Notes under the pieces: generated by a model
Databases searched by the model: none
Told to the model about the DNA's origin: nothing
The model's input: the letters and a program-made list of their open reading frames with translations, nothing else
In this document: piece by piece, positions 40,189-50,447 of the stretch
Numbering within the stretch: position 1 is the stretch's first letter
How the letters are laid out: every line of letters begins with the position of its first letter
Program-made: the position numbers and the translations under genes
Source: Delphinus delphis
Lineage: Eukaryota > Chordata > Mammalia > Artiodactyla > Delphinidae
Direction: 5' to 3'
Assembly (NCBI RefSeq): GCF_949987515.2
Contig: NC_082689.1
Coordinates: 6,687,501-6,751,500, forward strand
Length of the DNA: 64,000 nt

Positions 40189-40970
40189 TGACCCACCAGA
40201 CCCACGCGTACCACATAGTAAACCCCAGTCCTTGACCCCTTACAGGAGCCCTTTCAACCCTCCGCATAACGTCGGGCCTAATCACGTGATTCCACTTAAC
40301 TCAATAATTCTACTAATATTAGGCCTACTAACCAACACTCTAACAATATATCAGTGATGACGAGATGTTATTCGAGAAAGCACCTTCCAGGGCCATCACA
40401 CACCAATCGTCCAAAAGGGACTTTGATACGGAATAATCTTATTTATCGTCTCAGAAGTCCTCTTTTTTACCGGCTTTTTTTGAGCCTTCTATCACTCAAG
40501 CCTCGCCCCTACCCCTAAATTAGGCGGGTGCTGGGCGCCAACAGGCATTCGCCCTCCAAACCCCCTAGAGGTGCCGCTTCTCAACACTTCTGTGCTATTA
40601 GCCTCTGGGTGTCTATCACCTGGGCCCACCACAGCCTTATGGAAGGAAATCGCAAGCACAGACTCCGAGCCCTCTTTATTACAATTGCCCTGGGCGTCTA
40701 TTTCACACCCCTACAAGCTTCAGAGTATTACAAAGCCCCATGTACGATCTCAGATGGGGTATATGGGTCAACTTTCTTCCTGGCCACAGGGTTCCACGGA
40801 CTGCGCATAATCACTGTGTCCACCTTCCTTATTGTTTGTTTCCTGCACCAATTAAAATTCCACTTCACATCCAACCACCACAGCGGCTTTGAAGCCACTG
40901 CTTGATACTGACATTCTGTAGATGTTTTATGACTCTTCCTTTTCGTATCTATCTATCGATGAGGCGCATA
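40188..40970 (+). pseudogene. MT-CO3: Mitochondrial COX3 copy
   Basis: Cytochrome c oxidase subunit III, nearly complete: ATG at 40188 ('MTHQTHAYH'), '[13 protein letters not shown]' and '[12 protein letters not shown]' near the end, then the tRNA-Gly. Single-base changes and small indels break the frame (for example between about 40200 and 40530). Confidence 0.92.
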
Positions 40971-41039
40971 ATTCTTATAGTATTAATTGGTGCAACTGAC
41001 TTGTAATCAGTTAGTTTCGGTACACCCCGAAAAAGAATA
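40971..41039 (+). pseudogene. MT-TG: Mitochondrial tRNA-Gly copy (anticodon changed)
   Basis: Cloverleaf-length sequence beginning attcttatagtattaattgg and ending gaata. The anticodon loop reads cttgtaa, so the anticodon is TGT where mitochondrial tRNA-Gly has TCC. Not functional as glycine tRNA. Confidence 0.88.
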
Positions 41040-41386
41040 AAAAACTTAATACTGACCCTATTAACACATACTGCACTGGCTTCATTGCTTGTACTCATCG
41101 CCTTCTGACTCCCCCAGCTAAACATGTACGCAGAGAAAACAAGCCCTTATGAATGCGGATTTGACCTTATAGGATCCGCCCGCCTGCCTTTTTCCATAAA
41201 ATTTTTCCTAGTAGCAATCACATTCCTCCTTTTCCACCTAGAAATTGCCCTCCTACTGCCCCTCCCCTGAGCAACTCAAACAAGTAATCTAAAAGCAATA
41301 CTCACCATGGTTTTACTTTTAATCTCATTATTGGCAATTAGTCTGGCCTACAGTGAGCTCAAAAAGGACTGGAGTGGACTGAACTA
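41040..41386 (+). pseudogene. MT-ND3: Mitochondrial ND3 copy
   Basis: Complex I subunit ND3. With the mitochondrial code it reads through 'SPYECGFD', '[15 protein letters not shown]' and '[10 protein letters not shown]' to a TAA near 41384-41386. The start region has lost a base relative to the usual ATA start. Confidence 0.9.
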
Positions 41387-41389
41387 AAC

Positions 41390-41457
41390 TGTATTTAGTT
41401 TAAAACAAAACAAATTATTTTGACTCATTAGATTATGACTAAACTCATAATTACCAA
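41390..41457 (+). pseudogene. MT-TR: Mitochondrial tRNA-Arg copy (anticodon changed)
   Basis: Lies between ND3 and ND4L as in mtDNA: tgtatttagtttaaaacaaa to ttaccaa. The anticodon position reads TTG instead of TCG. Confidence 0.85.
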
Positions 41458-41753
41458 GTGTCTTTAGTGTGTATAAATATTATTATAGCTTTCACTATAT
41501 CCCTTATAGGATTACTAATATATCTAGCCCACCTAGTATCCTCACTACTATGTCTAGAAGGCATAAAATTATCCCTATTCATCCTGGCGACCCTAACAAT
41601 CCTAAATTCACACTTGACCTCAGCCAGCATAATACCAATCATCCTGCCGGTGTTCGCAGCCTGCGAAGCAGCACGCAGATTACCCTGATTAGTAATAGTA
41701 TCAAATACCTATGGCACCGATTACGTACGAAACCTTAACCTCCTCCAACGCTA
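41458..41753 (+). pseudogene. MT-ND4L: Mitochondrial ND4L copy
   Basis: GTG replaces the ATG start. The frame reads '[11 protein letters not shown]' and '[17 protein letters not shown]' to about 41675, where an indel shifts it. The end overlaps ND4 as in mtDNA. Confidence 0.9.
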
Positions 41754-42009
41754 AGATTTATTATCCCCACAATTATACTAATACCCCTAACTTGACTATC
41801 AAAAAGCAACACAGTCTGAATTAACTCCACAACCCATAGTCTGCTAATTAGTCTCACAAGCTTACTTCTCCTTAATCAATTCAATGACAATAGCCTTAAT
41901 TTCTCATTAATATTCTTTTCGGACTCCCTATCCGCACCATTACTGATCCTAACAACGGGGTTCCTTTCCCTAATACTAATAGCTAGTCAATCTCACCTTT
42001 CTCAAATGA
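41748..42009 (+). pseudogene. MT-ND4: Mitochondrial ND4 5' fragment
   Basis: First about 85 codons of ND4 with an ACG in place of the start. Similarity ends at the 'QSHLS' region, which marks the right border of the mitochondrial segment. Confidence 0.85.
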
Positions 42010-43340
42010 GTAAAAATATTTTACATCACATTAACAGAACCCTAATGGTTTATTTTTATATTTTGGACTAGATAAAACAATTTTCAATTTTGTGAAGGAG
42101 AATAAATTATAAGAATCACTAAGAAAACTTGGAAAAAAAAAGAATAATGAGTATGGGGCATGCCCTACCAGATATTAAAACTTACTACAAAGCTACTATA
42201 ATCAAAATATGGTTCTGGCACATGAATAGATAAATAAATCAGTGGAGAAAGACTGGAAGTACAAAAGCAGATGCAAATAAATATGGGAATTTAAAATATG
42301 ATAATGATGCATTTCAATTCAATGAATGGAGGAGGATTTTTTATTAAATGATGTTGGGATAATGGACTACCCATTTAGGAAAAATAATGAAGTTAGATCC
42401 TTATACCATGCAAAGTTCTTACTGTAAGAAATAAAACTATTAACATTGGTGGAATTAAAACATTAAGACATAATACAGAAAAAAATGCTTATATATGTCA
42501 GACTTGGAAAGATCTAAACAAGCTGAAATCCAGAAACCATTAAAGGAAAAGTCAACCAGTTTGACTACCCAAAAATGAAAGTCCCGTATGAGGAAAGATG
42601 AAAGACAGTCCAGGAAAAAAATATTTGCAGCACATATAAAAAACTAAGTATTAATATTGCTAATACTCAAGAGACATAATAATTAGCTATAAAAAGAAAG
42701 TTCTATAAAAGTGATTAGAGAATGTGAATACATAACTCACAAAAGAGGAAATACAAATGGCCAGTATATCTAAGAAAACAGGAAACAAAAATTGATGCAG
42801 CTATGCAGAATTATTTTGCTAAAAATTTTAAACTTTGACAACTTCTGGAGGTGGAGGGGGTATAGAAAAACAGAGCTCTTGTATACTTTTGACCAAAGTG
42901 TCAGGTTGTTCAATATTTTGAAAGCAATTTGTTGAATTCATCAAAATATAGTATGTACATGCTATTTGACCCAGCAACACTACTCCTAAGGACTCTAGCT
43001 TACAGAGATAAGAGCATAGAAACATAGAAATATATAAAGGTAAAGAAATGAAGAATGTTAATACAATCTTGCTTATAAAAGAAAAAATGGGAAAAGCTAT
43101 CAATATCCATCAATATGGGTTAGTTGAATAAAGTATGGTACATCCAAAGTAAAGAATTTTACGCAACCATTAAAAAGAGCGACAGATTTGTATGTACTGA
43201 CTGTAGATGTCCACAATTTATTGGCAAGTGAAAAAAAGCAAGGTAAAGAACAATATATCCAGTCTGATACTAGATTGGATTTTAATAAGTGGGTGTGAGA
43301 ATTTACATTAGATGTATGCACTTATATTAAATAATATTAA

Positions 43341-43650
43341 ATAATTTAAGAAAAATTGGAAAAGATACATACAAAATGGCTAAAAGCATTTTCCTATAGC
43401 GGGTGGCATTGGATTAACAGAAGGGAAGTTTCATTTCTTACTGTATTTTTCAGTATTTTTCCCAAAACAGGATTTAAAAATGCAGCCTGGAAGTTATATA
43501 CAATTACATCAATTGTATACACATACATATCAAAGAAGACAGCTTTGTAAAATTTGATGATGCACAATTAAATGAACTGGCACAAAATAGTTTGTTCAAC
43601 GGAGAGAAATTACAAATGCAAAGGATATAAATGACAAATCACAGTTTAGT
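43341..43650. other. UGT1A first-intron sequence, nothing identified
   Basis: AT-rich. Lies downstream of the 43721 splice donor on the minus strand. Confidence 0.4.
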
Positions 43651-43720
43651 AAGGAATCTTTTTTTTTTTAATGTCCAAAGCCTGATTAATTCTTAATATG
43701 CTAAAGGAGAAGTAACTTAC

Positions 43721-44575
43721 CTTTGACAACGGCTTTGCCTCAGCGCAATTGATTCCACCGATGAAGACCATGTTGGGCATCACAGGTTTGGGATAGTTCA
43801 AAACAAAGTCACGTCGTAACAACCAAATTGATATTTGGCTGAAGAGATCAGATGCCGTGACAGTTGTCTGGAGAATCTCAGAGGCAATTTCTAAAACATT
43901 TTTGAAAAAATAGTGGCAAAATAAACGTTCCTCCAAGTGCCGGATATGATTCCACAGTCTCTGTCCGAAAGTCATGACATCAGAGAACCCTGAGAAATCT
44001 CTAGGAACGTAAGAAAGAGCGATGGGACACTGAGTGCTTTCTTCAAGATAATGGCAAAAGACTCCCCTGGTGAAGACCACGGATGGGAGTGAAAGATATT
44101 TGGCTACAATTAAGCCACACATATCAAAAGGATCTAGAAACACTGCATCAAAAGAACTCTCTTTTAAGTATTTTACTAATTTTGTGTCCTCAAACAAACT
44201 CTTACAATGTGAAAAAAGGTAGTCAAAAGCTTTGTTGGACGGATTCAGCAACATATGAAGTAAACTTCGTGGCTGAGTTTTCCAGTGAAAATCGGAGAAC
44301 TTCTGGAACTCACTATTCAAATTCTCCAGAGTGTAAGACGTGGAATAAGTCTTTACCGTAAGATTGAATGAACTTCCCAGGTACCAATTCACCTCTGGTA
44401 TGACTAAGACCACCTCATGCCCTTTGTGGGCAAGTTTCTCCACGACCGGACGCATGGTAAACCAGTGGCTCCCATCCATGGGTACTACCAGCAGCTTGCC
44501 TGCCTCAGCAAAGCCAGGTGTCAGCAGCAGACACATGCACAGAGGAAGGAAGCCAGTTAAAATCGCCGGAGCCAT
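43721..44575 (-). CDS. UGT1A9: UGT1A first exon, UGT1A7/8/9/10-like
   Basis: It encodes 285 residues, the substrate-binding half of a UDP-glucuronosyltransferase of the UGT1A7-10 group, which in human conjugates phenols and flavonoids largely in gut, kidney and liver. The ATG is at 44575. The signal peptide ends '...GFAEA' (residue 25), followed by '[16 protein letters not shown]' with catalytic His37. The partner Asp148 is in '[14 protein letters not shown]', and the exon ends '[16 protein letters not shown]'. The frame is intact and the donor AAG|GTAAGT (intron begins 43720) is consensus. It is the first exon nearest USP40, matching the position of the human UGT1A8-10 group. The exact ortholog among 1A7-1A10 cannot be told here, so the symbol is approximate. 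Confidence 0.95.
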
Positions 44576-45545
44576 CTGTTAACTGCAGCCCAGAGCAATC
44601 CAGCTGTCTGGATTCTAAGCTCATGTAACAGGAGCGGCATAAGTACAGGCACAAAACCTGCCTCAGGAGAGGGCGTGTATTTAGACATTCATAAAAAAAA
44701 AAAAAAATTATACTCATTGCCAATGAATTACTCATAAGGATTATAATGAATGAGAAGCATTTGCTGAAACAGGTAGTAGTATGTTTTCCAGATGAGATAG
44801 CTTTTGATCTTTACCATGAGCAGAGACATTGCACTGCAATGCCCTTTTAGAAACAGAATTATTAAGCAATGCTCTTGGAACCTAAGGACTCAGAATGATA
44901 AAAAAAGAGGGTAAGTTTCAATAAAGCTGGTAGTTTTGAAATTTGTCCCAAAGGAAGATTTGGATTTTATCTTCCGAGTACCAAAGACTCTTTGCCCAGA
45001 AAGTGATTGGCATCCCGGATTCCAAGGAAAGATTTGAAGCACCTTGCCACTGACCTCCTCACTGGCAGTGAACTTGAGGTCGACAAGAGTCTCTGCAATG
45101 CTTGATGTTACTGCTTGTCTTATTCCATTTCCAAACCCTCTGAGGCTTCCGAAATGTTGAGATAAGATTGACAACCCCACCTCCCATTCTAGGGACTGAT
45201 GGAATGTGTTTGTCATCTATTTTAAATTGCTTTCTCTAGATATGTCACATAATAGGGTTACCCGCCCAATGTTTGCGCGAAGCACTCTGCTGGGACTGCT
45301 TTCTCTCTTCTCCGGGCTTCCACAGTCCTCTATTTAGACGTCTGCTGTGGGATTGCCCCAATAGGCCTGGTACCCTCCTTCAGGAATCTCTGTATCTGTC
45401 TCACACTCTATCAAGATCTGTATCATCTGTATCAGATGGCTCCGTCCAGGACACCCAAACTATAGCTGGTGACACTTGCTTAGTCACCATTTACCTTGGT
45501 GACTGGAAAAGTTTCAGATAAATGTCTGAAAAATAAAAATGGTGG
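44576..45545. other. Upstream region of the UGT1A7-10-like exon
   Basis: Holds the presumed promoter. A 14-base A-run lies near 44693-44706. A 108-residue minus-strand frame (44890-45216) has no family I recognise and no paralog in the window, so I do not call it a gene. Confidence 0.4.
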
Positions 45546-46112
45546 TGAGTGGTCTACCTGCAGGTAGGCTTATTTTAGAATAGATATCAATGAAATAGAA
45601 AATAGGCAAACAATAGAGATAATCAATGAACCCAAAAGCTCGTTCTTTGAAAAACTGAATTAACTTGATAAAGCTCTAGCCAAACTGATCAGGAAAAAAA
45701 AGAAAAAGAGAGAGAGAGAGAGAGAAGAAATGACCAATATCAGCAATGAGAGAAGTGGCATCACTACAGGTTCTACAGATATTAAAAGTATAAGAGAATA
45801 TCATGAACAAGTTTATGCCAATATATTCTACAACTTAGATGAAATGGACAAATTTCTTAAAAGATGCAAACTACTAGAGTTTAATCAAGAATAAATAAAT
45901 AAGCTGAATAGAAATAACCTATGTATTTTAAATTAAATTTGCAATGCAAACTTTCCCACAAATAAAACCTCAAACCCAGATAAGTTCACTGATAAATGTA
46001 CCAAACATTGGAAAAAGAAGTACTACCAATTATCATTCCAGAAAATATTCTGGAATATAGATACAATATACTGCAGTAGAAGCATAGGGAATTTCCTAAT
46101 TCACTCTGAGAC

Positions 46113-46617
46113 TGTTACCAAGTCCAGGCTCACTCTGCTCGTCACAGGACAGGCCAGTAAATAGGGAGACAAGGTATTCAGGCAAGGAATAGCGACTTTA
46201 TTCAGAAAGCCAGCAGACCAAGAAGATGACAGACTAGCGTCTCCCCGAAAAATCTTATCGGGGTCTGGATACCAGTTTCTTTTACAGAACAGAGAGGGGG
46301 AAGAGTTGAGCAAGTAAAGTAAGAAGGCCATTAATTTCACAAAATATCTCCTGGCTTGGCCAGCATGGGGGAGGGGATGTGTCAATTTCTTCTTTGCTGC
46401 AGCCATTCACAGGTGGGCAGGGTCAGATTGTCTCCCTGAGAGCTGAACAAAGGTCCTTCAGTTTAACATTCAGGCAGAGGGGTAGGGTTCCCTGAGGCAG
46501 GCCATTGTGTATGATTATAATAATAAAAGTAAATGAAAAGCAAAGGTTCAAGTAGCAAAGGTTAAAGTAAAAGAAACAGATCCAACATGGAGTCGGATTT
46601 TGCTCTTCCGTGTTACA
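46113..46617 (-). mobile_element. Solo LTR of an endogenous retrovirus (LTR A)
   Basis: On the minus strand it begins TGTAACA (46617) and ends TAACA (46113), about 505 bp. A polyadenylation signal (tgaataaagtcgctattcc) sits about 95 bp from the 3' end, the layout of a gammaretrovirus-like LTR. No internal viral genes are present. Confidence 0.75.
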
Positions 46618-47270
46618 GGACCATAGAATTGGTCTATGAGACCAATTACAACATAACAAAACTAAATAAGGAGTTTGGAGCAGAGAAAAGTTTATTGCAA
46701 GACCATGAAGGAGATGAGGCGGTTCATGCCCTGAAAAGTCTCAAGCTCCCTGAAGGGCTTTGGCAAAGCATTTTTAAAGGGCAGGTGAGGCGGGGCTGTC
46801 ACAGGGTACTGTCAGCTTATGCACTATTCTGTGATGGGCTGATGGTGAGGCAGCAGGGCGGTGTCACAGGGGTTAGATTATCAGTCCTTAGGCTCCAGGA
46901 GGCCTGGGGGTCTGTGCTCATGGTCAGCAAGTAGTTTTTCCATTTGGTGGGGGGTTTTCACATCTGCAAAACAGCGCAGGAAATTTGCATCAAATACTAT
47001 TATCTACCCTGGCTTGTTTGTTTGTTCTGGCTCATGAAATTCTTTTGTTTGTCATGGAAATGTAAGAGTGGAATATTAATACATTTCAGTTGAGTTCTGT
47101 AATGTCAGGAGTTTTTCAAAAAAATTAGAAGATGGACTGGAGCTTTTTCTTTGTGAATAGAAACTGAAAAAAAAATTACTATCATGTAGGTACTTCAGAG
47201 AGGAGCTAAAGCAGAGGATATGGGGGAAGGCATGTTCTGGGAAGGCCCCATAGGGCTCTGCTCGGTTACA
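46618..47270 (-). mobile_element. Second LTR-like element (LTR B)
   Basis: On the minus strand it starts TGTAACCGAG at 47270 and has an AATAAA near 46695 (gcaataaacttttctctgct). Its 3' edge meets LTR A, which probably inserted at or near its end. It is less certain than LTR A because the CA end is not clear. Confidence 0.55.
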
Positions 47271-47630
47271 CTATAGACCAATACCCCTCAAGAACACAGA
47301 TGCAAAAATTCTAAACAAAAATTTAACAAACCAAATTCAATAATATAACCATATATAGGTACCATGTAATACATAAAAATATAATACGTCATAACCAAGT
47401 GAGATTTATTCCAGGAGTGCAAAGGCTGTTTTAACATTAGAAAATCAATCAAGGTAATTCACCATATAAATAAACTAGAAAAGTAAAACCATGTAATTAT
47501 TTCAATAGGCACTTTGTTTGATAAAAATCCAATATCCATTTCTGATAAAAATTCTCAGCAAACTAGGAGAAGAAGGGAAGTTTCTCAACCTAATAAAGAG
47601 CATGGATCAACATGAGAAACCCACAGTTGA

Positions 47631-47762
47631 GGCTTCCCTGGTGAGAGAAGTTCGCACCCCGCAACGAACAGTAGCCCCCGCTCGCCGCAACTAGCGAAAG
47701 CCTGCGTGCAGCAACCAAGACCCAATGCAGCCAAAAATAAATAAATAAATAAATAAATTTAA
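47631..47762 (+). repeat. Internally deleted CHR SINE
   Basis: The head gcttccctggtg is joined directly to the SINE body at 'agagaagttcgcacccc' and followed by (aaat)n. The rest of the tRNA part is missing. Confidence 0.85.
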
Positions 47763-49048
47763 AAAAACTAGTGTTTGGACCACGGTGGAATTTCTACACT
47801 AGATACCAGAGAATCACCAAAGCCTCTTTGGTAGAGAAATGCAAGCTCAGGGTGTGCCTCAGATGGATCTGGTAGTGACATGCGTGATGGGATGGAGAAG
47901 GCGGCAGTCCACCTAAAATGTTGTAATTCTAACGTGGGTGAGACTTAATGAGGGTCTGACAGGCAGAGAGGGAGCCATGGAAAGCAGAGAGGGAGCCATG
48001 GAAACAGAAGAAGCATTGTCCAGGCGATACTTTGAGTTACAAATGATTGGATTCATGGAGAAAAGATGAAGTTTCAAAGACAGCTCCGAGACTTTGATGC
48101 TGCATGAGGGGAAGGATGGTGGTGTTAACAGACCTTTCATTCATTTAACACATATTTATTAAGATCCTGTAATGAGCCAGGCACTGTTGAGATGGTCGGG
48201 ATACAGCTGGGTACAAGGGTGAGCCTGCGTCCCCAGAAGCCAACCTTCCAGTGCTAATTCTTGGCCAGGGAATGGAACTTTGAGGAATATCCACTGTTAG
48301 GAAGAGGGGAATGAAGCACAGCGGGCGAAGAAGCAGTCAAAAGGCAGAAAGAGAAGCAAAAGGAGAGAGTGCCTTGGCGCCAGGGACGAGAATCATGAAG
48401 AGGAGGCTGCCAAGGGGGCAAGGTGGCCGACGGAAGACTGATAAGAACTGAGAAGATGCGATTCCCGCTGTGGTTTCCTGGTCTAGACCTTCAACCTTCC
48501 AGCTGGTCCCCTGCCTCCAGTTCTTTCCCTACCGACACTTCCTGAACATTTGCAGCCACAGGAATGTCGCTATGTTCCAAATACAAATCCCTTAGGCTGG
48601 CATTCACTTTGACTCCTGCCTTGTGGCTTCGTCTATCACTATTGCTGGTCTCAATCTCTCAGATCTTTAGCTGAAGTCAAAATGATTATCTTCCCGTCGC
48701 CCTCATTCGACAGGAGAGACGGCCAGAAGAGCCTATATAGGCTATTGAAAGTGTCCACCAAAGGTGCTCAAGAGGGCAAGAGAGGAGATTTTGAAGTATT
48801 TTTGGCGTACTCTTGTGTATGAGAGTTGGCGCAGACAAAGTAAACACCGAGGATGTTATAAAGGATCAGAGTTACTTGGAACATTTTTCACTCGAGATAC
48901 ACCTGTAAAATGTCTCTGTAAGTGCACGGCACTCTTGAAGCCCTACACAAATGTTTCCAAGGTTTAAGTAACTTGGCATTAGCCGGGCCAAATGACAAGC
49001 GATCTTTGTACTCTCTACTGCAACTAACATGAGTTGCGAACAGAAATA
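47763..49048. other. USP40-UGT1A intergenic region, no gene recognised
   Basis: A tandem 19-20 bp repeat (gcagagagggagccatggaa) lies near 47960-48003. An L2/MIR-like phrase is near 48140-48200. No exon seen. Confidence 0.4.
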
Positions 49049-49060
49049 AAAATAAACTTT

Positions 49061-49364
49061 AAGGGCTTCCCTGGTGGCGCAGTGGTTGAGAATACGAGAC
49101 ACGGGTTCGCGCCCTGGTCTGGGAGGATCCCACATGCCGCGGAGCGACTGGGCCCGTGAGCCACACTTACTGAGCCTGCGCGTCTGGAGCCTGTGCTCCG
49201 CAACGAGAGAGACGGTGATAGTGAGAGGCCCGCGCATCGCGATGAAGAGTGGCCCCCGCTTGCCACAACTAGAGAAGGCCCTCGCACAGAAAGGAAGACC
49301 CAACACAGCCATAAATAAATCAAAACTGTCAACAAGTAAAAATAAATAAACACTATAAAAAAAA
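49061..49364 (+). repeat. CHR-type SINE upstream of the USP40 promoter
   Basis: Begins gggcttccctggtggcgcag and lacks part of the tRNA region ('gagaatacgagacacggg'). The duplication aataaactttaa flanks it at 49049-49060 and 49365-49376. It lies about 100 bp from the CpG-rich promoter. Confidence 0.92.
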
Positions 49365-49485
49365 TAAACTTTAAAAAGTGAACGAATGAGTGGTCGGCTC
49401 ACCGAGCGGACTCGCGAACCCGCCAGCAGACAAGGAAGCGAGCACTGTCCACCCAACACGACTCCCGCATTCTCAGGCCCAAAGA

Positions 49486-49504
49486 ACTACATTGCCCATA
49501 AAGC
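49486..49504 (+). promoter_or_regulatory. ZNF143/THAP11-type (SBS) motif, forward
   Basis: actacattgcccataaagc fits the ACTACANNTCCCANNATGC pattern with few mismatches. This motif is common in TATA-less CpG promoters. Confidence 0.55.
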
Positions 49505-49535
49505 CCCGCGCCGCGGGCCGGCGCTACCCCGCCGG

Positions 49536-49554
49536 GCATCCTGGGAGACGTAGT
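49536..49554 (-). promoter_or_regulatory. ZNF143/THAP11-type (SBS) motif, reverse
   Basis: gcatcctgggagacgtagt is the same motif on the other strand. It faces the forward copy across about 30 GC-rich bases. Confidence 0.6.
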
Positions 49555-49593
49555 CCGTGCGTTCCATAAATCGCTCACGCGCGGTGCCGCGGG

Positions 49594-49629
49594 ATGGCTG
49601 CTGACGTCAATATGGCTGCTGACGTCAAT
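49594..49629 (+). promoter_or_regulatory. Perfect tandem 18-bp duplication carrying CRE sites
   Basis: The unit atggctgctgacgtcaat occurs at 49594-49611 and again at 49612-49629 with no difference. Each copy holds the full CREB/ATF octamer TGACGTCA (49602-49609 and 49620-49627). The next bases, atggcggt, resemble a YY1 core. Confidence 0.85.
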
Positions 49630-49701
49630 ATGGCGGTCCCCGGTAGCGGCGCGTTCTTTCGCTTCGAGTTTTGGCCGGGGCGGGGGTCTGGGCTTTAGGC
49701 A
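49630..49701 (+). other. USP40: Presumed USP40 non-coding first exon
   Basis: Inferred. The sequence downstream of the CRE pair ends in a strong donor CA|GTAAGT at 49702. The first coding exon has an acceptor just upstream of its ATG, so an untranslated exon is required. The transcription start is a guess. Confidence 0.45.
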
Positions 49702-50447
49702 GTAAGTGGGGCCTGCGACCGGGGATTTCGGGAGGGATGAGAGGGGCCGAGGCGAGAGGCTGCCCGGGCCGGCCCCGGGTTGCGGCGTCCTCCTGGTGTG
49801 GGGCTGCGGTCCCCCGCCTCGGGGACCTCTGCCTCCTCGCGCCCCTGGGCCCGGTGGCTTGGAGGGCTTGAGGGCCTAGTCTGAACGTGGAGCGGAGGAG
49901 ACCGGAATCTAGACCACGCGTGCGAGGCCACACTTTCAAGTTCCATTTTTTGTGCTTTTCTTCTGAGGAACGGGTTGAAAAGGCAAATAATTGCGTTTCA
50001 GCGTTTCCTATCCCTTAGGAACTGTGCTAGGCGCTTGGCCTTTCTCGTCTCCAGGTGACCCTCCTCCACACTCGATATGAGACCTTGAGCGGATACTTTA
50101 GACCCCAGGAGCTAATGTTGGGATCACCGGATGGATACATGTTGTAAAGCCCTCGAGGCTCCATTATTTAAATGGCAGTGTTTTTTCCCCAGTGAATCTC
50201 CACCCGGCTGTCCGGCTTCGGGGCCATGTACTAAACTACTATAAAGATTAATTTGTTCCGTTTAACTTATTTAAGTGTCATGATCTGGTGCAAGGAGTTT
50301 GAGAAGCAGAGATTTTAGGAAGTGATTCATGGTCCCTAGGCCATTGTCAACGCTCAGAATCTAGCTTTGGCTCTACCTCCTCAGCAGATTAGGTGTATTG
50401 ATGGGTTTTCTTTCTTTTTTCACTAGTGATACCAATATGCCTTTTTA

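Larger units (their letters stand above)
39723..42025 (+). other. NUMT: nuclear copy of mtDNA from ATP6 to ND4
   Basis: About 2.3 kb with the exact mammalian mitochondrial order ATP6-COX3-tRNA-Gly-ND3-tRNA-Arg-ND4L-ND4, all on one strand. TGA occurs where Trp is expected and ATA where Met is expected. Conserved overlaps survive (ATP6 TAA with COX3 ATG at 40186-40190, ND4L/ND4 near 41748). It is broken by indels and standard-code stops and cannot be expressed in the nucleus. There is no A-tail, as expected for DNA-mediated NUMT insertion. Confidence 0.96.
39286..43340 (+). mobile_element. Old L1 ORF2/3' remnant split by a NUMT
   Basis: The left piece (39286-39722) carries the reverse-transcriptase segment ('ttatttgcagacgatgttgt') up to 'gaataggaaaagcatagc'. 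The right piece (42026-43340) resumes some tens of bases later in the same ORF2 with 'cagatattaaaacttactac' and runs to near the 3' end. The intervening DNA is mitochondrial. Both halves are heavily decayed. Confidence 0.82.
45560..47630 (+). mobile_element. Old L1 ORF2 fragment split by LTR insertions
   Basis: The left piece (45560-46100) has 'agcaatgagagaagtggcat' and 'tatgccaatatattctacaa'. The right piece (47271-47630) resumes with 'ctatagaccaatacccctca' and the start of the reverse-transcriptase domain. An (AG)n tract lies at about 45705-45724. Confidence 0.8.
49470..49900 (+). promoter_or_regulatory. USP40: USP40 CpG-island promoter
   Basis: A dense CpG block bracketing the presumed 5' exon, without a TATA box. 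It contains two opposed ZNF143-type motifs and two CRE octamers, listed separately. A CpG island at the head of USP40 is expected for a housekeeping gene. The start site itself is not visible. Confidence 0.8.

Noticed and set aside
40971..41457. tRNA-Gly and tRNA-Arg as functional genes
   Set aside because: They lie in a NUMT, have mitochondrial structure and altered anticodons.
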